The notes under the pieces were generated by a model, which saw only the letters and a list, made by a program, of their open reading frames with translations, made no database searches and had not been told where the DNA came from. The position numbers and the translations under genes were made by a program. Positions 1 through 7,244 of a stretch of DNA of 11,725 nucleotides are shown piece by piece (position 1 is the stretch's first letter; the number at the start of each line of letters is the position of its first letter). Source of the DNA: Lachnospiraceae bacterium (GTDB lineage: Bacteria > Bacillota_A > Clostridia > Lachnospirales > Lachnospiraceae); contig JAFXWR010000316.1 of the NCBI GenBank assembly GCA_017542725.1, positions 1 through 11,725 on the forward strand. The letters run 5' to 3'.

Positions 1-1215
1 AGCATTTGATAGATACACAGCCTCAGCCCACAAAACTATTGTAGCTAATGTTTGATTTGAAAATGAGAAGTATCTCCATACAATACTATAATCAATATTT
101 GATATAACAAGACCTGTGCCGAGTAACAAGATAGTAATTAGTATTCTATTTTTCCATTTTGATTGATCTATTTTAAACCAATCAGCTATAGTAAGTCTTG
201 CAGATCTATAAGCTGTGTCGCCTGATGAAATAGGACAAACTACCACACCGAGTAAAGCAATTATACCACCAACCGATCCCATAGTTCTCATACATATATC
301 ATATACAGTACTAGAAGACATCCCCGATGCTTGCAAAGCTTCTCTAGTTTCATAACAAGTAACTCCTGCTGCTGCCCATACCAAAGCAATGATCCCTTCT
401 GTTATCATAGCACCATAGAAAACTTTTCTTCCATGTTTTTCTTTCTGTATACATCTTGCCATAAGTGGTGACTGAGTGGCATGAAAACCTGATATGGCTC
501 CACAGGCTACAGTTATAAGCATAAATGGCCACCATGGAAGTGTTGGATGCTGATTATAAAAATTATTCCAAATTTCTGGCATATGAAAATTTGGGTTAAA
601 AAACATGGCGCCGCTTACACCAATAGCCATAGCAATAAGACATATTGCAAATAATGGATAAAGCTTTCCTATTATCTTGTCAATAGGCACAAAGACTGCT
701 ATGAAATAATAAATCATAATTATTACTAACCAATGTCTAGTGTCAAGAGTATTTGGTGTAATCAGCGCAAGTAAAGCTGCAGGTCCTTCTGTAAATACTA
801 CACCACACATAATTAAAAGTATGACAGAAAATACTCTCATCACGACTGCCATCTTTTTGCCTAAATACTCTCCTACAAGTTCTGATACGCTTGTTCCATT
901 CTCTCTTTCTGATAACATACCGCATAGATAATCATGAACACCGCCTGCAAGAATACATCCAAATACTATCCATAAATATACAATAGGACCAAACACTGCA
1001 CCGCTTAGTGCACCAAATATTGGCCCTGTACCTGCTATGTTTAAGAGTTGTATTAGATAAACTCTCCATAATGGCATCGGTATATAATCAACATTATCTA
1101 CACTCTTGTATGCTGCTGTCTTTCTATCATCGGGGCCAAATACTTTTTCGACAAAGCTTCCATAAAAAATATAACCCAATATTAAAATGACAACTGATAA
1201 TATAAATGTAATCAT
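1..1215 (-). CDS. cstA: Carbon starvation protein A (CstA) family transporter, partial
   Basis: An open frame of 405 codons runs to the window edge, so the C-terminus is missing. CstA-family proteins are polytopic inner-membrane carriers; characterised members take up peptides or pyruvate by proton symport. The translation begins with a membrane segment (residues 3-18) and carries family-typical blocks: GTGPIFGA near residues 62-69, a GGVHDYL segment, FHATQSPLMARC, and SSGDTAYRSARLTIADW near the visible end. It is nearly all alternating hydrophobic helices. It looks like the short clostridial form, because the region before GTGP lacks the HHF motif of E. coli CstA. The ATG at 1213-1215 is chosen because an in-frame TAG lies four codons upstream. 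An AAAGGAG site at 1230-1236 precedes it with a long spacing of 14 nt. An extended -10 promoter lies just upstream. The family call is firm; the substrate (peptide, amino acid or pyruvate) cannot be told. Confidence 0.93.
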   Translation of the reverse strand, partial: MITFILSVVILILGYIFYGSFVEKVFGPDDRKTAAYKSVDNVDYIPMPLWRVYLIQLLNIAGTGPIFGALSGAVFGPIVYLWIVFGCILAGGVHDYLCGMLSERENGTSVSELVGEYLGKKMAVVMRVFSVILLIMCGVVFTEGPAALLALITPNTLDTRHWLVIIMIYYFIAVFVPIDKIIGKLYPLFAICLIAMAIGVSGAMFFNPNFHMPEIWNNFYNQHPTLPWWPFMLITVACGAISGFHATQSPLMARCIQKEKHGRKVFYGAMITEGIIALVWAAAGVTCYETREALQASGMSSSTVYDICMRTMGSVGGIIALLGVVVCPISSGDTAYRSARLTIADWFKIDQSKWKNRILITILLLGTGLVISNIDYSIVWRYFSFSNQTLATIVLWAEAVYLSNA

Positions 1216-1245
1216 ATTACTATACTACGCTCCTTTACACATTTT

Positions 1246-1254
1246 ATTATACCA
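1246..1254 (-). promoter_or_regulatory. Extended -10 promoter element for cstA
   Basis: The minus strand reads TGGTATAAT, an extended -10 (TGnTATAAT), about 30 nt upstream of the cstA start codon. No convincing -35 is visible at 17 bp, as is common for extended -10 promoters. It lies between the terminator of the upstream phosphatase gene and cstA, so cstA probably has its own transcript. Confidence 0.5.
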
Positions 1255-1287
1255 TTTATATTATCATTATGGTATAATAAATAATTA

Positions 1288-1311
1288 AAAACGGGGTTTA
1301 AACCCCGTTTT
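1288..1311 (-). terminator. Rho-independent terminator after the HAD phosphatase gene
   Basis: A perfect 24-bp inverted repeat built on ACGGGG / CCCCGT arms with a TTTAAA centre. On the minus strand it starts 2 nt after the phosphatase stop codon and is followed by a T-rich tract. It should end transcription before cstA. Confidence 0.88.
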
Positions 1312-1313
1312 AC

Positions 1314-2423
1314 TTATTTTTGATACTTCACATTCTCTCCATAGATAGTTACGAAATCATTTTTCATAGAAATTGGTGTCCATCCAACCTCAGCACAGTG
1401 CTTTTGCATGTCCTCTGCTTTTTGAAGGTTGCCGTTTTCTCTTTCTAAGTCATCGCAGCACACCATAAATGCTTTAGACAAATATTTATTACCAGAAGTT
1501 GTAAATGTCGCCATACTGTAGTCTCCAGAAGTATTTCCAAATGCAAGCACAGGCTTTTGACCTATCTCTCTTTCAATTAGTTTAACTTTATTCATTTTCA
1601 CATTCTTTATTTGGAATTCTCCATCAAGTATTACTCTGTCATCTGTTTTAAGTTGATACTCAAAACCGTCTTTATCTTCATTTGAAGCTTTTAATATATC
1701 ATCTGAGCCTATAACCTGTCTCATTGGGATATTTAATGCCCCATCAACATATGCTCTTGTCAAAAATCTATCTGTGCCACTCACTACATATACAGTAAAT
1801 CCATTTCTATTTAAATAATCTACAACTTGAACCATCGGTTGATAATAAGCATCTTTTGTTTTCATATTGGTATAATGAGGTTCATCTTGATTAGTATAAT
1901 CTTTTACATATGCTAATATTTCTTCAGGAGTCATTCCCTTAAATGATGAAGCAACACATGTTCCGTGTTCTATAGGCATATTGTCATCTGCCTTGCCAGT
2001 TTCCATATAAACTTTTATTTTTGCAGCAACTTCTTTCTCGTAAGCTGATGCCTTATCTTTATATGTCTCGTCCTCAACTATTCTATGATATGCAACTCTG
2101 TGATCTAGATAAATTGGATTCGTTTCACAGAATAATGTTCCGTCAAAATCAAATACAGCCACCCGGTCCTTAACTGGTATAAAATCTTTGCTATTTTTAT
2201 CCGTGATTCTCTTTATATAGTCAGGCAACTCACTTTTTAATTTTGAATCCTTGGTCCAAAGTGACAACGGATCATTTACATCTACATATTTTAAAATTGG
2301 TGATGATGCAATAGTATGTAATGGTTTCTTATTTAAAAAACAAAAACAACATACTGCAACTAAAGCTATTGCCAGAACGACTGATGTCCATTTCCAAAAA
2401 TTATTGTTTCTTTTCATACTCAT
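1314..2423 (-). CDS. Membrane-anchored HAD-superfamily phosphatase
   Basis: A 369-residue HAD hydrolase resembling the phosphoserine-phosphatase-like group. Motif I is DFDGTLF (nucleophile Asp92, Asp94), motif II is SGT at 215-217 in VVSGTDR, and motifs III/IV are a Lys around 279-281 followed by GNTSGD at 296-301. The roughly 120 residues between motifs I and II form a large helical cap, expected to set substrate choice. The N-terminus has a short basic stretch and one hydrophobic segment (about residues 12-30, containing CCFCF) with no good lipobox, so the catalytic domain is probably outside the membrane on a signal anchor. A GTG at 2430-2432 also opens the frame, but AGAGGG at 2432-2437 overlaps it and sits 8 nt from the ATG at 2421-2423, which is therefore preferred. 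The gene has its own promoter and terminator. The substrate is unknown; a role in releasing phosphate from external organic phosphates is inference. Confidence 0.85.
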   Translation of the reverse strand: MSMKRNNNFWKWTSVVLAIALVAVCCFCFLNKKPLHTIASSPILKYVDVNDPLSLWTKDSKLKSELPDYIKRITDKNSKDFIPVKDRVAVFDFDGTLFCETNPIYLDHRVAYHRIVEDETYKDKASAYEKEVAAKIKVYMETGKADDNMPIEHGTCVASSFKGMTPEEILAYVKDYTNQDEPHYTNMKTKDAYYQPMVQVVDYLNRNGFTVYVVSGTDRFLTRAYVDGALNIPMRQVIGSDDILKASNEDKDGFEYQLKTDDRVILDGEFQIKNVKMNKVKLIEREIGQKPVLAFGNTSGDYSMATFTTSGNKYLSKAFMVCCDDLERENGNLQKAEDMQKHCAEVGWTPISMKNDFVTIYGENVKYQK

Positions 2424-2484
2424 TTTAAACACCCTCTTTTAACTAAATTACTCGACTCAATTTATTACAATTTTTTACCTATGT

Positions 2485-2513
2485 ATTATATACAAATAAG
2501 ATGGGTTTATCAA
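2485..2513 (-). promoter_or_regulatory. Sigma-A-type promoter of the HAD phosphatase gene
   Basis: The minus strand shows TTGATA (2508-2513), a 17-bp spacer and a perfect TATAAT (2485-2490), about 60 nt upstream of the phosphatase start codon. Spacing and match are near consensus. Confidence 0.7.
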
Positions 2514-2519
2514 CATGAT

Positions 2520-2535
2520 TTTGACCATGGTCAAA
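2520..2535. promoter_or_regulatory. 16-bp palindrome, candidate operator
   Basis: TTTGACCATGGTCAAA is a perfect palindrome ending 6 bp upstream of the -35 of the phosphatase promoter; its centre lies near -50 from the expected start site. The TTTGA-N6-TCAAA form resembles CRP/FNR-type operators, but the cognate regulator is not in the window. It has no following T-tract, so it is not a good terminator for the operon ending at 2601. Confidence 0.45.
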
Positions 2536-2600
2536 TTGCGACAGGGTAAAGCTTTTGTAGATAGAAATCTTTACTATATCTTTTTACACTGCATTTATTT

Positions 2601-3524
2601 TTAGCAAAATATATTTGTCAAAACTTTATCTATATCTTCATTAATGATAATTGATCTATCAAGCAATTCGTCAGGGCAAAATGCTTCATTATAATTTATA
2701 CAAGCATAGGTTGATTTCTCATTTTCTAAAACCATCTTCCAAAATGGATATTTAATTATAACTGGAGTATTCATTCCCACTCCAAGTTCTAAAAAAAGTA
2801 CTTTTTGATTTTTTCTTTTATTTATAAAATCCAAATATCTGATTGAAGCTTCAACCCATCCTTCGTCTTCTACAAAATTATTGTCGGATCTTAAATTCAT
2901 AGTCATATCTGACCCATCATCAGGGCATTTTGGTATCAGTTCCTTGGGTATTCTCATAGAAATATTTTTATCACTTGGGACATCATATATTCCTTTTTCA
3001 TTTTTTATAAATCCTTGTGATTCGAGCATCTGATAGATAATTTCTTTGTTGTCATATGTCTTCTTAATATTGGCATTTACTGATTGAAAAAGTCCATAGT
3101 CTCCTTGCGTATAAAATAATCTTTTTTTATCTATTCCTGATTTTTGAAATTGATGGTCTACATTTGTAGTAATAACAAAATAATCTTTATTTTTAATTAT
3201 GTTTAGTAGCTTTTTATATGTGTCTTTAGGAGCATCCATATATCTATTTACATATATAAGTCTACTCCAAAAAGCCCACATAGTTTCTTTGTCGGGAAAT
3301 GGATAAAATCCACCACTATAAAAATCAGTTATGCCATATGCATTTATAAAATCGAACATATATTTTTTAAATATTTCACCATTATAAATAAAACCAGCCG
3401 AAGTACTAAGCCCTGCTCCAGCACCAACAACTATTGCATCACAATTTTCAATTTTCTCTTTTAATAATTTAATGTCTTCTAAGTAAGTTCTTGTAGATTT
3501 GTAAGTCACATTCTTTAAATACAT
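2601..3524 (-). CDS. Class M sirtuin (SirTM-type protein ADP-ribosyltransferase)
   Basis: A 307-residue Sir2-fold protein with the NAD-binding signature GAGAGLSTSAGF (34-45), YSGGFYPFP (69-77) and TTNVDH (119-124). Where ordinary sirtuins have the catalytic HG, this has QGDYGLFQ (140-147). The His-to-Gln change, the macrodomain partner and MNLR...FVEDEGW mark the macrodomain-linked class M sirtuins, which ADP-ribosylate proteins rather than deacetylate them (established for staphylococcal and streptococcal members). The zinc site is eroded: CPxCG of relatives reads CPDDG here, leaving a single Cys. The start ATG (3522-3524) has AAAGGTGG 6 nt upstream and lies 56 nt inside the end of the macrodomain gene, implying translational coupling. 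It is the last gene of the cluster. In known operons the target is GcvH-L; no such gene is present here, so the target is open. Confidence 0.92.
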   Translation of the reverse strand: MYLKNVTYKSTRTYLEDIKLLKEKIENCDAIVVGAGAGLSTSAGFIYNGEIFKKYMFDFINAYGITDFYSGGFYPFPDKETMWAFWSRLIYVNRYMDAPKDTYKKLLNIIKNKDYFVITTNVDHQFQKSGIDKKRLFYTQGDYGLFQSVNANIKKTYDNKEIIYQMLESQGFIKNEKGIYDVPSDKNISMRIPKELIPKCPDDGSDMTMNLRSDNNFVEDEGWVEASIRYLDFINKRKNQKVLFLELGVGMNTPVIIKYPFWKMVLENEKSTYACINYNEAFCPDELLDRSIIINEDIDKVLTNIFC

Positions 3525-4248
3525 TAAAGACCACCTTTATTTTACCTTTTGTATCATTTTTATATTTTATTATTGTATCAACAGCTATTTCGGCTGCTTT
3601 TTCATTTGGAAAACCAAATATGCCTGTTGATATGCAGCAAAATGCTAGATTATTTAATTCATATGCATCTGCCAATTTAATACAAGACAAATAACAAGAT
3701 TTCAATTCTTTTTCATTTTGTTTAGTCACCCTTCCATTTACTATAGTTCCAACAGTATGTATTATATATTTGCTTGGTAAATTATATGCTTTTGTAATTT
3801 TTGCACATCCAGTTTTTTCTTCATGCCCTTGTTTCATAATTATTTTATTACACTCGTTTCTAAGTTCAATCCCCGCATAAGTGTGAATAATATTATCTAT
3901 GCAATTATGACAAGGTATATAACAACCTGTCATCCCGCTATTTGCTGCATTTACTATTGCGTCACATTTTAAAGTAGTGATATCTCCCCGCCACAAATAT
4001 ATATCATCTGCTATTTCATTTAAATCATTTATATCAGTTATACCTTTATTTTTTATCTCTTCCTTAAGGTATTCATCTTGTATTTTTAAAAATTCTTTAT
4101 CCACAGGTGATGGCAATCGTACATTAAATAAACTTCTAAGTAATTTCTTTTGTTCTTTTTCAGTATTAGGAATATCTATATTTTGATACTTAGAGTTTTC
4201 TTCTAACAAATATTTAATTAAATATAATCTTTTTTCTTGCTGTTTCAT
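3469..4248 (-). CDS. Zinc-containing macrodomain ADP-ribosyl hydrolase (Zn-Macro)
   Basis: A 259-residue protein with an N-terminal helical extension (about 1-80, containing LLRSLFNVRLP and QDEYLKEE) and a macrodomain. Visible motifs are WRGDIT (86-91), DAIVNAANS (96-104), the zinc motif GCYIPCHNCIDN with ligands likely Cys109, His114 and Cys116, HTVG, and CCISTGIFGFPNEKAA as the second phosphate loop. The extension and Cys-His-Cys site match the Zn-macrodomains encoded beside class M sirtuins, which remove the ADP-ribose that SirTM adds. It starts 1 nt after the DUF1848 stop codon with only a weak, distant AAGG, so translation is probably coupled to the gene upstream. Its last 56 nt overlap the sirtuin gene in another frame. 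The family call is firm; the substrate is inferred from its partner. Confidence 0.93.
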   Translation of the reverse strand: MKQQEKRLYLIKYLLEENSKYQNIDIPNTEKEQKKLLRSLFNVRLPSPVDKEFLKIQDEYLKEEIKNKGITDINDLNEIADDIYLWRGDITTLKCDAIVNAANSGMTGCYIPCHNCIDNIIHTYAGIELRNECNKIIMKQGHEEKTGCAKITKAYNLPSKYIIHTVGTIVNGRVTKQNEKELKSCYLSCIKLADAYELNNLAFCCISTGIFGFPNEKAAEIAVDTIIKYKNDTKGKIKVVFNVFKECDLQIYKNLLRRH

Positions 4249-4249
4249 A

Positions 4250-5161
4250 CTATTCTAAAAACCTTGTTTGCTGACCCATTTGCACTATATCACTTTCATT
4301 AACATTTGAGAGTAACATTGGTGAGTTTTTATCATGGTATTTGTAATTTTCAAATGCCAACTTCGGATTTTTATTTGCATAACAATATTTGCATCCATTC
4401 ATGCATGTATCATATGCTCCTATATCTCTACTTGGCATACAATGGCAACCAACCCGTGAACCACTATGTTTGATCTTTTTAAATCTTATACTATTTGCAT
4501 TTCCTAAAATATCACTTGTCATACATCCAGAGTTATTAATTCCAAACTTTGAGTAATCTATATCCGTTCCACAAGTTTGTATATTAATACTATATTTTTT
4601 TGATGTGTCTCCAAGCATTTTAGCAAGATTCAATTTGTCGTTTTCATCAAATCTAATTAACTCTGGCATATTATATTCAAGTTTTTTGTAAATTTCTACA
4701 AAACTAAATATACACCTATCGATGTGCTTTGCTAATTTTTCTGCCATATAGTTAAATGTTTTACAGTGATAATCAAAATCATATTTTTCTGTATATAATA
4801 TAGGGTCATATCTCCAAGCAATTCTATTTTTACTTACTTGCTTTTCAAGTTCATATAAAGTTTCTATACTTTCATCAACACTTGGCACTCCAGGCTCTAT
4901 ATCTTTATCATATGCGGTTATAGTGTAGTGAAAATATGTATTAAACTTATTTGTTATTTTATATAAATCTTTTAAAATCGGTTTATAATTTTTAGAACAA
5001 AATATAACACAATCAACTTTATCTGGTGTTAATTCATATTTAGTCACTTTTTCAGGGAACATTGGATTTCGAACAAGCACATATCCTTCTTCAAATCTTT
5101 TTATTAGCCACTCAGAAAAATATTGCACCGTATCTGTCCTCGCTCCAGTATTTATAATCAT
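4250..5161 (-). CDS. DUF1848-family protein with C-terminal Fe-S-type cysteine cluster
   Basis: A 303-residue protein opening with IINTGARTDT, with central IAWRYDPI and a C-terminal cysteine-rich segment: Cys239, Cys241, then CMNGCKYCYA with Cys253, Cys257 and Cys260. The last three form CxxxCxxC, as in radical SAM enzymes, but at the C-terminal rather than the N-terminal side. This architecture fits DUF1848, a family without an established reaction that has been compared with radical SAM and spore photoproduct lyase-like proteins. It begins 3 nt after the oxidoreductase stop, with AAAGGAT in the end of that gene as ribosome binding site, and ends 1 nt before the macrodomain gene. Position in the operon suggests a second Fe-S redox or SAM-dependent step, either on the peptide or on the ADP-ribosylation target. 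That role is inference. Confidence 0.8.
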   Translation of the reverse strand: MIINTGARTDTVQYFSEWLIKRFEEGYVLVRNPMFPEKVTKYELTPDKVDCVIFCSKNYKPILKDLYKITNKFNTYFHYTITAYDKDIEPGVPSVDESIETLYELEKQVSKNRIAWRYDPILYTEKYDFDYHCKTFNYMAEKLAKHIDRCIFSFVEIYKKLEYNMPELIRFDENDKLNLAKMLGDTSKKYSINIQTCGTDIDYSKFGINNSGCMTSDILGNANSIRFKKIKHSGSRVGCHCMPSRDIGAYDTCMNGCKYCYANKNPKLAFENYKYHDKNSPMLLSNVNESDIVQMGQQTRFLE

Positions 5162-5164
5162 AGT

Positions 5165-6118
5165 TTATCCTTTCATTGTTACAACTATTTTACCATCAAC
5201 TAATTTTTTATCTTGGCACATCAATGCATCTTTTATATTTTCAAACTTAAATGAAGCACCAATTTTTGGCTTTAGTTTATTTTTATCTATAAAACTCATT
5301 ATCATATCCACATCTTTTTGAGTAGGACTATTTGAATAGAACCCTGTAAGATACACTCCATTTGGTATATCTTTTATAGGGTCAAAATTATTAAGTGCGT
5401 AAACTCCGCCGAGTATACCCGTATTACATACTATACCTTTTTTATCAACTAATTTCAATGTATCAACTAATGATTTAGCACCTACTAAATCAAGCACTTT
5501 ATTAACGACATTTACTTTTCCAGATAATACTCCATTGTCAAGTATTATTTCATCTACATCATTTAATAATTTCATTTTGTCTTCTTTATGTGTTGTAGCA
5601 ACAACTCTACACCCAAGTGCTTTTGCAATTTGTATTGAAGCATAACCAAGAGCACATGTTGCTCCACGAATTAAAAGTGTATCATCTTTTTTTAAATCAA
5701 GACAATCAAATAATGACCCCCACGCAGTATAGTATGTTTCAGGCATTGCCCCTAATTCTTCAAAAGGCATATTAATATTTATTTTAAAGGTGTGAGATTT
5801 AGGTGCAAGACAATATTGTGCATAGCTTCCATCAAAACTTCTTCCAAGTCCTCCCATAAGCGATATTACCTTATCACCAACTTTGAAATCATCATCCAAG
5901 CTATCTTCAATTATACCCACACATTCAATCCCGGGGATAATTGGTTTTTTTATATAATCATTCTCTATTTCAAACTCCCTAAGTATTTTTTCTGAATGGT
6001 TTAGTCCAAATGCTTTTACTCTAATTAAAACCCAATCTTTCTTTATCTTTGGAATCTCAACATCTTTAATTTGTATCTCTTCTGCTTTTGTTGGCTTAAA
6101 TAGTACTACTGCTTTCAT
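5165..6118 (-). CDS. Zinc-independent MDR-family NAD(P)H oxidoreductase (quinone reductase-like)
   Basis: A 317-residue medium-chain dehydrogenase/reductase. The N-terminal GroES-like domain shows KAFGLNHSEKILR (35-47), PGIECVG and VGDKV; the nucleotide-binding domain shows GATCALGYA (152-160) in the usual glycine-loop position. The structural and catalytic zinc cysteines of alcohol dehydrogenases are absent, as in quinone oxidoreductase and enoyl/alkenal reductase relatives. Such enzymes reduce quinones or alpha,beta-unsaturated carbonyls with NAD(P)H. It starts 1 nt after the maturase stop codon, with a GAGG site inside the maturase end, and runs to 3 nt before the DUF1848 gene, so it is co-transcribed. 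A reductase of electrophiles under an HxlR regulator fits a thiol-stress response. It could instead reduce dehydrated or oxidised residues of the modified peptide; the sequence does not decide. Confidence 0.88.
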   Translation of the reverse strand: MKAVVLFKPTKAEEIQIKDVEIPKIKKDWVLIRVKAFGLNHSEKILREFEIENDYIKKPIIPGIECVGIIEDSLDDDFKVGDKVISLMGGLGRSFDGSYAQYCLAPKSHTFKININMPFEELGAMPETYYTAWGSLFDCLDLKKDDTLLIRGATCALGYASIQIAKALGCRVVATTHKEDKMKLLNDVDEIILDNGVLSGKVNVVNKVLDLVGAKSLVDTLKLVDKKGIVCNTGILGGVYALNNFDPIKDIPNGVYLTGFYSNSPTQKDVDMIMSFIDKNKLKPKIGASFKFENIKDALMCQDKKLVDGKIVVTMKG

Positions 6119-6119
6119 T

Positions 6120-7178
6120 TTATTCTACCTCATTTAACAATTTATTATTTTCATCCACCCAGCATTGTGGGTCAGCCGAATAAAAACTACCGTTAGTTCC
6201 TTTTGCTACTGCAGGACAACCTCTACAGAATGCTAAAAGCTTACATTTTGAACATTTACTAAATTTATCATACTCTCGATATTCTTCCATTTTTGTTATC
6301 CACACATCTGCAAGTCTATCAACAAAAATATTTCCTACTTTACTTTCACTTACTCTTCTACAAGCATAAATATCTCCATTTGGTAAAATTGTAATATGAC
6401 AGTTGCCACAATTGCAACCACTATAAATCATATCTTTCTCAATGTCTTTTGGTATTTTAAATTCACCTATTTCATATTCATATAATGTCCACAAATGGTC
6501 TTTTTTATTAAAATAAGTTTTAACACCTTGTCTTTCATAGTCTTTAAATTTTTTATCACATCTTTCTAAAAGTTCTCTATACTCTGTGGCTGTCATACTA
6601 CTATCTAAATCTCCACCACTTGGTACATATCTTGCAAATGCAAATATATCTACTTCCGCTTTTACAACTTCATCAATTATACCTGTCACTTCCATCGTAT
6701 TCGTTTTTGATACTGTAGTCATCACAACACTTTTTATACCAGCTTTATTAATACTTTTTATCGCTTCAAATGTTGCATCATATGAACCATCTTTTCTAAA
6801 CCAGTCATGTGTCTCTTTCAAACCATCAAGTGATAATTGATATTTGTCACACCCATACCATTTAAGTTCCCTACACACTTGGTCATTCAAGTGAAAAGGA
6901 TTTCCCATAATAGTAAATTCAATACTGTTTTTATGAAACAACTCTAATGTTTTCCAAAAGTCTTTATGAAGTATTGGGTCACCACCAGTTAAATAAAAAT
7001 AAGGTTTTCTATTATAAACATCACAAAAATCTATACAATTATAAAATGTATCTTCGATTTGATTGTAATCCATAACTTGAAGTGATTTTTTATTGTTTGC
7101 TGAGAATATATAACAATGTTTACATCTCTGGTCACATTCATCAGTTATGTGCCATTGAAATGAAAAATAATTACTCAT
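6120..7178 (-). CDS. Radical SAM/SPASM peptide maturase, ACGX-type system
   Basis: A 352-residue enzyme. The radical SAM cluster motif is CDQRCKHC (Cys15, Cys19, Cys22), followed by TGGDP as the SAM-binding glycine motif. The C-terminal SPASM domain has Cys255, 257, 260, 273, 309, 312, 318, 321 and 339, enough for two auxiliary Fe-S clusters, with the typical LPNGDIYACRR and FCRGCPA contexts. Enzymes of this build modify ribosomal peptides, often forming thioether or carbon crosslinks at Cys-containing cores. The gene lies directly after a short peptide gene with SACGA repeats, matching the peptide/maturase pair known as the ACGX system. The frame is open from a TTG at 7191-7193, but GGAAAGG at 7185-7191 is 6 nt from the ATG at 7176-7178, which is chosen. 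The chemistry on this peptide is unknown. Confidence 0.92.
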   Translation of the reverse strand: MSNYFSFQWHITDECDQRCKHCYIFSANNKKSLQVMDYNQIEDTFYNCIDFCDVYNRKPYFYLTGGDPILHKDFWKTLELFHKNSIEFTIMGNPFHLNDQVCRELKWYGCDKYQLSLDGLKETHDWFRKDGSYDATFEAIKSINKAGIKSVVMTTVSKTNTMEVTGIIDEVVKAEVDIFAFARYVPSGGDLDSSMTATEYRELLERCDKKFKDYERQGVKTYFNKKDHLWTLYEYEIGEFKIPKDIEKDMIYSGCNCGNCHITILPNGDIYACRRVSESKVGNIFVDRLADVWITKMEEYREYDKFSKCSKCKLLAFCRGCPAVAKGTNGSFYSADPQCWVDENNKLLNEVE

Positions 7179-7202
7179 CTTTTTCCTTTCCAAATAATAT
7201 CT

Positions 7203-7227
7203 AAAGGCTCGAAATTTTCGAGCCTTT
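7203..7227 (-). terminator. Hairpin between precursor and maturase genes, probably a leaky terminator
   Basis: A perfect 12-bp inverted repeat (AAAGGCTCGAAA paired with its complement, one central base), starting 17 nt after the peptide stop codon on the minus strand. The following tract is only TTT before AGATATT, so termination is likely partial. No separate promoter is evident before the maturase gene. The usual effect of such a hairpin is abundant precursor mRNA with less read-through into the maturase. Confidence 0.72.
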
Positions 7228-7244
7228 GATACTATTTATTCTTT

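Noticed and set aside
2536..2600. Possible terminator after the sirtuin gene (GTAAAG ... CTTTAC on the minus strand)
   Set aside because: The stem is short with a loop of about 17 nt and no T-tract follows. The end of the six-gene transcript cannot be placed from the sequence.
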